Positions 22,809 to 34,619 of a DNA stretch of 64,000 nt are shown here, one piece after another. A program made the position numbers and the translations under genes. The notes beneath the pieces were generated by a model, which saw only the letters and a list, made by a program, of their open reading frames with translations, did not search any database and was not told the origin of the DNA. The first letter of the stretch is position 1. Every line of letters begins with the position of its first letter. Origin of the DNA: Panagrolaimus kolymaensis (lineage: Eukaryota; Nematoda; Chromadorea; Rhabditida; Panagrolaimidae); contig JAJQJQ010000017.1 of NCBI GenBank assembly GCA_028622995.1, positions 3,100,001 to 3,164,000 on the forward strand, in the 5' to 3' direction.

Positions 22809-23859
22809 ATGGTAAGTAACTTTCTTTACATGTTTTTTTATATTTAATATTCAAATATTTTTTATAGCCACAAAACGAACATATTGAACGTCATCGTAAG
22901 AAATTTGGCCGCAGACTCGACTATGAAGAACGACAGTAAGTTATTATATTTTCCTATCCTCTTTTTTGTATAAAAACATTTATTACAGACGTAAAAAGCT
23001 TGCTCGTGCTGCTCATGACCGCTCTCGCATCGCTAAAACTCTTCGTGGTGGTAAAGCAAAACTTTATCATAAGAAACGTTACTCTGAAAAAGTCCAAATG
23101 CGAAAAACCATCAAAGAACATGAAGAAAAACAACAGAAAAGTACAGTCGAAGAACCTGAGCATGGGGCGGTGCCAGCTTATTTGCTTGATCGTCAAAAAC
23201 AAACTACTGGTTCAATTTTGTCAAATGCAATCAAACAAAAACGAAAGGAAAAAGCCGTAAGTTTTCTTTTGTCGTTAACATGCTTTGTACTGAATTCATT
23301 GATTATAGGGTAAATTCTCTGTGCCTTTACCTACTGTGAAGGCAGTGAGTGATGCTGAAGCGTTCAAAATTGTTAAAACCGGGAAAAGCAGAAGAAAGGG
23401 ATGGAAAAGAATGGTGACTAAAGCTACATTCGTTGGAGAAAACTTCACTCGAAAACCTGCCAAATTTGAAAGATTTATTCGTCCAATGGGTCTACGTTAT
23501 AAGAAGGTGAGTTATAAATATAATCTGTAATTAAATCATTATTTTATTTTAGGCTCACGTTACTCATCCTGAACTCCAAACAACATTCTGTCTTCCAGTA
23601 AGTTTTACTTTCATTATAAGGAATATATGAATTAAAACCATATTAATCATTTTATTTTCAGATTGTTAGTGTAAAGAAAAATCCTTCTTCAGCAATGTAT
23701 ACTTCACTTGGCGTTATTACTAAAGGTACTGTTATTGAAGTCAATATTAGTGAACTCGGCATGGTTACTCAAGGTGGTAAAGTTGTATGGGCTAAATATG
23801 CTCAAGTTACTAATAATCCAGAATATGATGGTTGTATCAACGCTGTTTTATTGATTTAA
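22809..23859 (+). CDS. NSA2: Ribosome biogenesis protein NSA2
   Basis: Exons 22809-22811, 22868-22935, 22989-23256, 23309-23506, 23553-23597 and 23662-23859 give 259 residues, the usual length (human 260). It starts [20 protein letters not shown] and holds [61 protein letters not shown] and [23 protein letters not shown]2 is needed for 27S pre-rRNA processing in 60S subunit assembly, in the nucleolus. The first coding exon is the start codon alone. The gene converges with the homeobox gene, 92 bp apart. Confidence 0.97.
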
Positions 23860-23951
23860 TTGTACTTTATATTGTATTTTTCAATTGTTCGTTGTTGATT
23901 TTGGCGAGGAGTTTATCGTTTGTTACAATAATAAAAGTTTATTAAAATATT

Positions 23952-24467
23952 TTATTTTGGTGAAAAAGGTTTGCAAATTGGATAGGGTTCATTTTGAGAT
24001 GGAGAAGTGCGCTTACTTTTCATTCGGCGATTTTGAAACCAAATTTTTATTTGCGTTTCACTTAAGGATAAATCTTGAGCTAATTGATAACGTTTTGGAC
24101 GTGAAAGGTATTTGGTTTCAGCAAATTGTCTTTCAAGTTCAATTAATTGTTCGCTTGTGAATGTAGTGCGAGGTCGACGCATTCGACCCCAAGCTTGCCA
24201 ATTCCATACTAAATAAAGCATATTGTAATTTTATTTAAATGAAAAACAAAACTTACGAGCCAAAGTGAGAGGATCATAAAAAACAGTTGGGCCAACTTGA
24301 GTTGAAAATGGTAAGCCTGTTGACATAATGGATGCGGCCGCGGCAGCAGTCGTTGGCATAGAAAATGATGGAATCGAAAGTGCGACAGATGATTTTGTCG
24401 ATTTTGTCGCTGAATCCTTAGATTCTGAAGAACTTGATTCAACCAAACTTTGGATAGAAGCAAACAT
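23952..24467 (-). CDS. ceh-12: MNX/HB9-type homeodomain protein
   Basis: Exons 24257-24467 and 23952-24208 give 155 residues. The homeodomain is at about residues 80-137 ([32 protein letters not shown], then [13 protein letters not shown]). YLSRPKR is the mark of the MNX (HB9) class; in C. elegans the member is ceh-12, a motor-neuron regulator. The residue after RRMK is Ser where MNX proteins normally have Trp. The N-terminal exon is Ser/Thr-rich with a short Ala run and contains [11 protein letters not shown] just before the junction. MNX class is well supported; one-to-one orthology is inferred. Confidence 0.88.
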
Positions 24468-24939
24468 ATTTTATGGTTTCTGACAAATTCAAATGAATTT
24501 TTTAAATTTATTTATTTTTCTTGCCATCGTTTAAGCTTCTGAATCTTATCTTCTTAAAGGCGGAGTTTTTACTGACTGATCATTTTCTTTCATAATTTGT
24601 TGAAAAATTCATCAAAGCTTTTGACAGTCGGCAAGCTAAAAAAAACTTGGTGCAAAGTGAATTCTTGATTTTCTCATGGGATTTAAAAAATAAGGATTGC
24701 TGCTAGCTTTTCACTTAACCGCTTTAATTCGATTATGTTGCGAAGAATATGTATATAAGAAGGCAATTCCCAATGGAGACAAAATTTGACTCAACAAAAA
24801 ATGAATACTTTGTTTTTTTTGTTTGTTTCTTGCCGCCTCGAGGGCATCATAACTCAAGTTAAAAGCATTCAAAGGGTTTTCTTTATTCAATAAAGCATCA
24901 TCAATGATATGAAAAAATAATAATATAAATAAAAAAGAA
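24468..24939. promoter_or_regulatory. Intergenic region upstream of the MNX gene
   Basis: This 472-bp stretch lies between the ARFGEF3 stop and the homeobox start, both on the minus strand. An open frame continues past the ARFGEF3 stop (to 24711) but has no splice site that would join it in frame, so I leave it out. It probably contains the homeobox promoter. Confidence 0.45.
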
Positions 24940-27900
24940 TCATTCAAAAAAATTACAATCGGTACAAAGTCGAGTAATAAAATTAGCGATACAATTTCGA
25001 GCTCTAAGATTGGTTGCAATTCGAAGAAAATCCACAATGATTGGATTTAGAGTTGGAAGGAGAAGATTGAAGTTAGACTTCTCATCGGAAACAAATCGTT
25101 CGATACATAAGGCGATAATCTCCGAATAAGCCAAAATACGTAAATCAAGGTCATTAAGTTGAGATAATTGAAGTTTTTCATTGTTTACGGAAGGAACTCG
25201 AGTGGAAGAATCCATTTTGCCGAAGAATGGATTAGCTCGACTTCGAGATGGTAGAGAATCGACACGCTTTTGCTTTTTATATTCTGGAAAGTTCTCAAGA
25301 TTATGTATATTAAGCAAATTTATAATTGTGTTTACTGTAACAATGTATATTTTTAACGCAAGTCTATTTTAAAATTATCATATAAAAAAATTTAAAATTT
25401 CAGCTTTACATACATAAAGGTATTGTATTTTACAAAAAATTGTTTGTAATAAAATTGCCTCACCTTCTAAGCATTTTGAAGCTGATACGATGCTAAAAGC
25501 TTTCATTTCATCAGTACTTTTTTCATTGTTTTCTATCAATGAAATTTTAATTTTTTGATCGAGTCTATCTCTTGCAAAGCTGGCTAATTTATTTGTTGCT
25601 GCTTCATCATCATATTTTTTCAAAGCTTCCAACAACGCTTGCAAAGATCGTTCAAGAATTTTTTTATGTTCTTCATTCCCTTTTTCATTTCTTGCAATTT
25701 CGTAAATAGAAATTAACTTCACCGATTGCACCGCAATCGTGTATTTATATAAATTAGCTTGATGTTCAAGGCCGCAAAGTTTTTGAAATAATAATTTCAA
25801 AGCTGGTCTATCATCAAAAAGTGCTGCCACTGTTGAAGTTGCTTCAAGGCAATGTAAAAGAATTCCAATGGATTGTGGTGGAGCTTTTTCAATAAATTCT
25901 GTGACATCTGTTCTTTTTGGATTGGTAGTTTTGATGGTGAAAGCTCCACTAGTAAGAATGGCACTTTGTTCACCCAAAAGTATTCCACTCAAAATTTGAA
26001 TTAAGATTTGTTGGTTAACAAGTGAAGTAACAACATCCTCGAGGGATAAACTAAAAAAACTTGAAAATTATAATACACATGTCGGGATGTTATTAATTTT
26101 AGAAGCGCTCATTTAATTAATTTTGCGAGACTGTTTCTAAAAAAACAATGGGATGATTGACAATTGACAAACCTCTCGGGAGCTGTTGAATCTTTTTTTG
26201 TTAGTTTAAAAACATATGGAAGTTGGCGAATTGAAACACTCGAAGGTGAAGGGCTTAAAGGGGTTTGAGGAACAGAATCTATATCAATGGAAGAGGTATT
26301 TGTAGTTTTGCGATTTCTAATTGGAGCAGCGGGATTTGCGACTGAATCATCGACAGTAAAAACTTGTTGACTCATAACTTGAAGTTCAATGTGATCACGA
26401 TCGGAATCTTCTTTCCTAACTCCAACTGCAACTTCACCAATATCTCCACCCATATCAGAGGAATCCGAAAAATAGTGAAAACAAAGTCGTCGCATTGGAG
26501 CTAAGGTGATCGCTGTTGTTTTCCATAGACTAAAACTTGCAATTTTCCATAGTTCTTCGGGGAGATTATTAGTGATGGATTGAATTAAATGCCTTAAACA
26601 AGCTGTGCCAATACCAGAAATGGCTTGTGAGGAATGAGAAATAAATTCATTGAGTAAATTAAAGCAATCTAGAAGTAGTATTTCACTCCAAGATGATGTT
26701 GATCTTGTAATAATATATTCAACCACGACTTCAGTTAAGATTCCACTCGCCTGCTTGAGACTTTTAATTGATTTTGCTGATTCCGGTGATACTAGGAAGC
26801 CAGAGGTCTTTTCCCTTCGAACCCATTTTTGAAAGATTGGGAAAATTAAAGAAGAAAGTGCAAAGGCTCCCATACCAGGGCCAATTGAATTTGATTGAAA
26901 ACTTGAAATAAATTCCGAGAGTCCAGCGATAAGGCGGGAATGAATTTGACGAGTGCATGTTAATACGAGACCAGCCAAAGATTCAATCAAAGTTAAAATA
27001 AGTTCAGAAAGGGTTTGTTGAGGTTGTGATAGGTTTGACCAGGGAAAGCTTTCCATTGGTTCTGAAAGTATTTAATAATTTACAAAGTAAAGATAAGAAA
27101 TAAATTACTTTTAATATTTTCATTTAAATCTGCGGGAAATACTCCAAGTTGATTTTCTTCTCGAAGAATCGAAGAAAGGGGCGCCAAATTAGAAATTCTT
27201 TGATCATAATTATCTTCCACAAAATCAATGCTCTTTTCACGTAATTTTAATCGATTTAACAATGGTGGAAAAATGGGTAAATCATCAGCATCAAAATATT
27301 CAATAAATAAACGCTGACAAATTTCAACATATGAAAGAATTGTTTCCGCAATGGCTGCATCTCTTTCTTCACTTTGATTAACTTCATGTTCGACTGCTTC
27401 TAAAAACAAAAAGAAGCTTTTAAAATTTTTCAATTTTATGTTTATGTCTTACGATTGTCACTTTCAGAAGTTGATTGAAGATATGGATTTATGCAAAAAA
27501 TAAATTCCAATGCAGTTGGAATAAATATGTTTGGAGAATTAATTTCAAAATATTTTTTTAAAACTTCAAGCACTGCAAAATGAACCATTGATAAACTTGT
27601 TGTAGATTTTTTCTTTTCTAAAACTTTTCAATATTATTTTCTTCTAACTTTTTAAAGTTAACACCTTTAACGTTTCCAATTCTAATGGCTTTGATGGCAC
27701 CAAAAAGCATTTTCCAGCCTGATCCAATTTGTTGAGGTCGTTCTTGAATGAATGAACATAAAATTGTAACAATGTGCTCTTGAGTTTCAGCACCGCTGGC
27801 ATCGGAACAAAGTATATTTTGAAAGATTCCAAAAAGTCCTTGATTAAAACAAAATCCAGAAGTTTCATCTTTCAATAATGCGCAGATGCAATCGCCGAGT

Positions 27901-30900
27901 GAAACTACTGCCAAGCGACTAACTTCTTCAGGAAACCGAGCACCTGAACTTTCTGCAAAATGTCCAGATACGGTACTCCAGATTTTCATTAAATGAATTT
28001 GGGGGCGATTCGATGATACTACCACGAGCCTTGATATTCTCTGTAAAAGAGAACAAGATTCAGGGATTCGGCCATTATCAGAATATTTAAGATTATTTTC
28101 ATTTGCGGCAACCAAAAAATCTAATAATGAGCAAAATGAAGGAAGATTGAGTTGTCTTGCAGCATTTTCGAATAAAGCATGAACTTTCAACATGAGTTCA
28201 TCCAAAACTTTTCCAATAGTTTTTAACGAGAGATCTTTTTGTGATGGCTTTCCCAAAAGATCGCGAAGTCCATCAACTTGAGTTTCATAACTAGTGTTGG
28301 CTGATTTGGTTAGAGTAAATTGATGCCTTTCAAGTTCAGCCACATACTCTATTGCTCGAACGACGTGTTTCCAACACGCTGAACTCAATGATCCAGAAAT
28401 TAAAGCATTTTCAAATAAGAGGTCAAGTCCAAGCGCGTCCACTCGAGTAATAGGCCAAGATTTCTTTTCCGTTCCATTGGCAGCAATAAATTCTCGAAGC
28501 TCTTCCAAATTACAAATTTCTTCACCAAATTTTTCATAAAGCCAGAGAATTTCACGTTGCATAGAAAAATGTCGAAGAATTCGACTGAATGATCGCATGG
28601 CTTCCAATGTAGCTTCAGCTCCTTCAACGCTAAATTTTTCTGAAGATTTTTTATCAGCTTTCAACGGAAATCGTCCAAGAATAATTTCGATTGTCCTCCA
28701 ACAATTTGAAAGCAATCGATGCATCCAAATATCAACTAAAAATAAAAATAAGTGAAATTTAAAATTCTATTAATAATTTTCTACTAACTTTCTTCCATTT
28801 CTTTTGATTTTATTTCCCTTTCTTCAATGATAATTGGAGGTGCTCCTTCATCAGCTGCAATTTCACTTTTAATTGCTTGATAAATTAATAGTTTATGTCG
28901 AAATCCATCATAATCTTCAATCATGGATTCCAATACGCTTTTTCCATTTAATACAAAATTTTCAAAAAGTGGTTCTTTTTGAAGAATTTTATAAACGCTT
29001 GAAATCCATCCATCGCTTGCATACACGGTACAACCTTCACAAATAAATGATGATAGAAATTCTCGCCTAGTTGTAACTTTTTCATGATATCGTAAACTTA
29101 AGCTTAAAGCTGAATAAAGGCAAAGATACGCGGCATCACAATTTAGGATTTGGGCTTCATTGGCATTTAGTGAGGATTCAGATGATTGGGAAACAAAATC
29201 AGCTGCAAATCTTTGAAAATTTTGATCCAATTCGATTGAAGATTCAATTTGAAGCCAATTCCTTAAGGCATTGTGTAATTTATTAACAAAGTCTTGAGCT
29301 GAGTTTAATACTTCCTAAAAATTATGACGAAATTGTAGCCAATATATTAACGTGGCAAAAAAACGTACTTTTTTAATTTGTGATAATTCTTCGTATATTT
29401 CATTTTCTTTAACTTTAGATTTCTTCTGTCTTTCAAATTCATTATTCGCATTTACTTTTTCAAAGAAAGCTTTAGTAAAATTTGATTCTTCAAACGTTGT
29501 TGAAATTGAATCAAAGGCATCAAACTGAAAACAATTTCTTCTTTGATTGTTTTAAAAGATTTTTTTTAAAGTTTACCATTATTTGTAAAGTTTTAATTGC
29601 ATCCACACTGACTTCAGTGGAAGACGTTTGCTTTGCAGATTCTTCCACGCATTCAGCTACCACTGGCCACACCGCGTCATCCAAGGCCATAAGAGTTAAA
29701 AGGCTAGATAAAAATGCAGGGGTTGTTGTAAACTAAATTTCTTTTTTTTTAAATCTAAAAAAATGTATTACGACAAACTCTTTTCAAAAGCCGCAAAGGT
29801 TCATAACGTTTTTCAGGCGGAGGAACAACCATGGCTGATCGAAAAAGTTCAACGGTTAAAGAACGAGAAATTTCTAATGGAGCCATTAATTTTAATATGT
29901 GCTCGATTAATCTAAAATATCACAGTTGTCGCATGTTTTTATATTTATGAAAACTTACTGATAAAAGCTTAAAGTCATATCACTTGTCGTGAAAATGGTT
30001 GCACGTTGATTTTTTGTTGTTGAACGAGCTCTTTCAAGAAATGATTTTGCTTTTTCATGCTTTTCACTTGAAAGTTGTAACAAACATAACAATGATGGAA
30101 TGAGTTCGGTTCTAAAGAAAAAAATTTTTTACGATGCCATAACTTCATAAATATTAGTGGCTCGCCTATCTTTATTTATTTTTTTACAGATTTTAAACGT
30201 ACGTAAAAACATTAAGTAGAGGTAGATGCCGATAAAAATGGGCAGGTTGAACACTGACAGTACTATAAAGCGCATCAAACCCTAGTTGAAGTTCATCAGC
30301 GGAACTTTGTTGTCCAGAATCAATTCGAGTTAAAAGTTCTTTAATTAACGCCGTCATATCCATAAATACAACAATTTCTTCTTGACTTTCAGGGGCCTTA
30401 AACATGGTTAAATTAACGCTAATTTGGATTGATAGAGAAACTTACAACATTAGAATAACGATTTATGCAAAATGAATTCAGTAATTGGGTGAGGGCGGCT
30501 CTCACAGCAAGTTTTACACTTTGCTTAAAAATAATAAACCTTTTACTTCTAATTTGCATTTAAATTTTCAATAATCTTAGGAAGCTTCAAAACCTTTGTA
30601 AATTGTATAAATTTTGCTTACATCATCAGTATTTTTGTATGTGTTTGCGCATAATTGAATTGCAGAATAAAGATCAGAAAGAAGAATTTTGACTTCAGTG
30701 TTTGAAATTGCTTGAACAATTATAGTAACGGCTTGACACTGTATTTGGCGATCCCACGTTGGAAGTGATGCTAAATGATAGAGCGTTTGAACGATGGTTC
30801 GCTGATCATCTTTGGTTGAATCTGAATCTGAATTAAACGCCGAATCTCTAAGAAGAAGTTGAAAGCCTTCAATTCCAATATGAGCAACTTTCGGCTTCCC

Positions 30901-31117
30901 ACAACCAATGGCAGATTCAAACAAAGAAAGGCATCGTTTTCGCTTTTCAAAAGCTGGCATATCATTTCTATCTCGGAGTCCTGTAAAGAATTTTTTCTCT
31001 GAATAAATAAAATTTTGGAAAAAAACACGAACCTTTGGCTGAATTACAAAGTTCCAATAAATTTGAAACACTTTTGGCATCGGGATTCGCGGAAATTTTG
31101 TTAATGATCGTATCCAT
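24940..31117 (-). CDS. ARFGEF3: ARFGEF3/BIG3-type large protein with degenerate Sec7 region
   Basis: Fifteen exons: 31033-31117, 30622-30980, 30446-30523, 30203-30396, 29959-30111, 29779-29911, 29577-29732, 29369-29524, 28789-29314, 27665-28735, 27453-27617, 27109-27399, 26173-27061, 25464-26050 and 24940-25283. They give 1728 residues, shorter than human BIG3 (about 2180). Blocks shared with BIG3 are CWKHVVRAIEYV, HLMKIWSTVSGHFAE, GSGWKMLFGAIKAI, GIGTACLRHLI, MSQQVFTVDD and LSLEDVVTSLVNQQILIQ. The Sec7-like region keeps ILNCDAAYLCLYSALSLSL but not the glutamic-finger motif, so exchange activity is unlikely, as known for BIG3. BIG3 acts as a scaffold in secretory granule control. The C-terminus aligns with the end of BIG3 to within a few residues, which fixes the stop. 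Confidence 0.88.
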
Positions 31118-31538
31118 GCTTAAATTCACATTTAACTCTTTAAAAAAAAAGAGTAAGCTTCAACTACTGCCTTTTAAAGCTTTATTTCATCCATTGAAAT
31201 GACGCCGCGAGCAACAATCGATACAGGAAAGTGGTGTGTTGCTCATGGCTCGGCAGCTTTCTTCCACTTCTTTTTTCTCTCCCTCGCCTGCTTCTTGTTG
31301 ACATGCTTTTTATGTCCTCTTTGAGTTTTATTTGTTCCTTTAAAAAATAGAATCCATTTATTTTTTAGTTAATAAAATTTAAAAAATAATACAATAAAAA
31401 GGGATGGATGTAATTTAATTTAATTAGAATGGGGTTAAATGAATATTTTCTTGGCAGCTTTAAAAAGCATAATTATAAGAAAGAAAGAATTAGATAATGA
31501 AAGTATGTTAGTTATTAGAAAAATGTATGGCGTCGTTC
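31118..31538. other. Intergenic region upstream of ARFGEF3
   Basis: This 421-bp stretch lies between the EF-hand gene stop and the ARFGEF3 start on the same strand. Part of it (about 31195-31320) is less AT-rich and pyrimidine-rich. I see no gene. Confidence 0.45.
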
Positions 31539-33758
31539 TCATTCATCTTTATCTAGAGGAGCTTCGTCACCAACTTCTTCGTTGCTTTTTGGATAATTTT
31601 CAGCAATATCATCTGATTCAACCCCATCTTCATTGGAGGATTTTGTATCGGAGGTTTCATGAACGGGTATTTCGATGGGACGGTTTTCGTCATTGACGTT
31701 ATCTCGATCAATTTCGTCTTCAATAGGAATTTCATCGGAAGCTTTTGTTTCTAATTGATTAGCGGGAGTTTCAATGAGATTTTTTTCATCTTCTGTAGAA
31801 CCACTTCTTGGATAACGAGAGGGATAATAATAGTTTCGCTTACCAAGGAAGCGATGATGTCCATTCCGGTGATTAGGGCTATGACGGTCCAAACATCTTT
31901 CAAGTTCATCATTATCGACAGTTCCATCGCGGTTTAAATCGAAATAATGATCACGGCAATATCGAACATATCTATCCGAATCATGGTAGCGGCCATCACG
32001 GTATCGATGACAATCAGCCACTTCTGAAGCATCAAGCACACCGTTTCTGTTGATATCATGAAGAGCTAAGTTGCATTCATAAGGTTGATAATGTCCATGC
32101 CGACCTCTACGACAAGCTTCTTGTTCAGCGGCATCGACAATACCATCTTTATTTAAATCAAAATAAAGATCTTGACAATATTGTACATATCTATCTGGGT
32201 TTAGACCATCACGGTATCGGTGACAATCAGCAATTTCTGAATCATCGAGAACACCATCTGTGTTAATGTCATGAAGGTGCAAACTACATCCAGATGGGTA
32301 TCCATGATGACGCTGGCGACATGCATCAAGTTCTGATGTATCCACGATTCCATCTTTATTCAAGTCAAAGTAAAGATCATGGCAATATCGTGCGTATGTA
32401 TCTGGATTATGATATCGTCCAACCCGGTAGCGATGATGGCAGTTAGCAATTTCAGAATCATCGAGAATTCCATCTTTGTTAAGATCATGAAGTTCAAAAC
32501 TACATCCAGATGGATAACCATGATGACGTTGGCGACAAGCAGAAAGTTCTGCGGCATCGATGTAACCATCCTTATTTAAATCATAATGATAATCAACGCA
32601 TTCATCTCTTTGTAAAGTTGGGCGAGGTGCGGGTGCTCTAATTTCTTTCGCTGGATAGACTGGATATACACTGTAAATTATGATACTTTTTAAAATTATG
32701 CTATAGTATATTTCTCATAAAAGAGTAAATCCAATGAATTTATTGGTTTAAAAAAATAAAAAAAATTTGTAAGAATAAAAACTAACTCGTCAGGGGTAAA
32801 GACATGGCCATATCTGGGGCGATAGTCATCTGGATATCCTTTTAGATAATCTTGTTTTGGATGATATCCCGTTTTAATTACAAGCAAATCAACATTCAAT
32901 TCATAAAAGTGTAGATCTGAGCCGCGGCTTATCTAAAAAATTTTTTTTTTGTTTTGCATAATTTTTTTAAACAAAAATCTCTTACGTGAAGAGATGTTCC
33001 ATTTCGATTTACAGCATAAGCAAGACCGCGATCAACATGAGCTCCACCAAAAATGCTTAGATGTCGATCATTATGCCAAACTCGAGCGATTTGATGATTG
33101 AGATATTCGACAGCTCGATGATGAGTTACTTCGCGAATGGGATACCAATCAAAGCTAAAATAATTCCCTAACTTTTTGTTGTTGTAAAATGACATTAAAC
33201 GAACGGATTTGCTCGATCGTGAACTCCATATGAAAGCACTCGAAAGCCGCCACAGATTTCAATTGGAAAATCATTATCATTAATGAAGCGAGCACAAACT
33301 CGGCCATTTGTCAAATAAGCTTCACCGTAAGCTTCAAATTGTTTATCATCAAGGCGGCGGTCAATCCTAAAAGGCTTTCAAAGTTTTTTCAAGATTGCAA
33401 TCAAAGGCAAAAAATATCACAAACCAGTAAGCAACAAATTCATTAATATTTTCACCTTTAAATCGAATAAAATCATCAAAGGTTCGGCCATTATGGAGAC
33501 TTCCATCATAATTAACAATAGTCCAAAATTCTTCGCCAATCTAAAAAATCTCAAAAAGTATTATCATTATTTGGATTCATTTTTTAATTCATAATTTTGA
33601 ATAATTTTGATATGGGTTGATACTGTATATAATGAGCCCATCCAAATAAAAATTTTAAGTTTAGTTTCATAAAAATCTTCTCTTACCCAAATTGCCTTTA
33701 CACTAGCAAAAAACAAAGCAGCCGTAGTTACGAGAAGTAACAAAAGAAAATTCTTCAT
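31539..33758 (-). CDS. Secreted protein with seven EF-hand/dockerin-like calcium loops
   Basis: Exons 33687-33758, 33425-33540, 33205-33366, 32986-33154, 32787-32932 and 31539-32670 give 598 residues. The signal peptide is about residues 1-22 (FLLLLLVTTAALFFASVKA). A 200-residue N-terminal domain of unknown family follows (GGAHVDRGLAYAVNRNGTSL). Residues about 250-480 hold seven calcium loops of the form D-x-N-x-D-G-x-x-D, for example DLNKDGIVDTSELDACR and DINTDGVLDDSEIADCHRY. They alternate between two types and carry conserved Cys and His residues. The tail (about 500-598) is very acidic. Calcium binding outside the cell is inferred; no function is known to me. Exon 1 is placed from the reading frame and may be off by one base. 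Confidence 0.82.
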
Positions 33759-34619
33759 CACCTTCTTTTTTTACTTTTCTATTTTAACAATGATGCAAAA
33801 GAGTATGCTTTCTCCCAAAAGCGTATCATTATTTATACGAGAATTTTAAACCCATAGCTTTTTTTTTAAAACAAAAGATAAGAAATAGAAAGAATCATGA
33901 AAAGTGAACGTAGGAAATGTTAAAGGGAGTGTCTCAAGCGATAGAGATTTCCTTACAGCGGGTGTTCCTAGCCCGAAAGTTTTTTTTCATTGTCTCAAAA
34001 GCTTACAAAGAGCTTCAGATTTTTTGTAGCATTTTGTTTTTTTTTCTCGAAGTGCTACAAAAAGCTACAAAAATTCGTAGCACTTTGTAAGCTTTTGAGA
34101 CAATGAAACTTTCGGGCTAGGAACACCCGTCGTCGTAAAAAAATCTCTATCGCTTGAGACACTCCCTTTAACATTGATGCGTCAATAAATTATCTGACTT
34201 GTTATGAAAAAAGAGGACAGAAGTTTTTTTTTTAGTTTTTTTACCTTGAAATTGTTCTGCAAAGCTTTCAAGTTACTTATTTTTATGATAATTACCCTTA
34301 TGATTTAATCAGATGGTATTTTCAATTGTTTTTTTACACCATCCAAAAAGTGTAAAATTAAAAAAGGATTATCACATTTCTTATACTTTTTTTCTTTTCT
34401 TTTTTGGCTTATATGCATTTTATGGATGACCTTAAATGTTATTATGCACAACAAAAAATCACTGGGTGAGAATGTGTATATTTTATTGACCTGTATTATG
34501 AATATTATAATTTGCACTAATGAAATTTAAAGCAAACTGTTAATCAGCAATTTTATATAGGAAGAAATGGGGTATGAGATGATTGTCGATGAGCACAAAA
34601 GCTTACTCTAAAAATAAAA
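33759..34619. other. Intergenic region carrying a palindromic MITE
   Basis: This region is the upstream side of the EF-hand gene and the downstream side of the zinc-finger gene, both on the minus strand. Apart from the MITE at 33920-34171 I see only AT-rich sequence. Confidence 0.5.
33920..34171. mobile_element. Palindromic TTAA MITE, copy 2 (intact)
   Basis: A 252-bp element runs from TTAAAGGGAGTGTCTCAAGC to GACACTCCCTTTAA. The two halves are near-perfect inverted repeats: GCGATAGAGATTT on the left pairs with AAATCTCTATCGC on the right, and GGGTGTTCCTAGCCCGAAAG pairs with its complement. Inner arms hold TGTCTCAAAAGCTTACAAAG. Transcribed, it would fold into one long hairpin. TTAA flanks both ends. 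Confidence 0.88.

Noticed and set aside
24711..24939. Open frame continuing past the ARFGEF3 stop codon
   Set aside because: No splice choice joins it in frame without a stop, and the TGA at 24940 matches the C-terminal end of BIG3 within a few residues.
26109..26172. Possible early end of ARFGEF3 by a small exon ending in a stop
   Set aside because: Using the acceptor at 26050 keeps the frame and restores BIG3-like sequence (LEDVVTSLVNQQILIQ), so this stretch is intron.
33154..33205. Intron choice GTTTAATG...AAAAAG in the EF-hand gene
   Set aside because: It would be 29 nt; the alternative donor GTTCGT gives a 50-nt intron and a clean frame.
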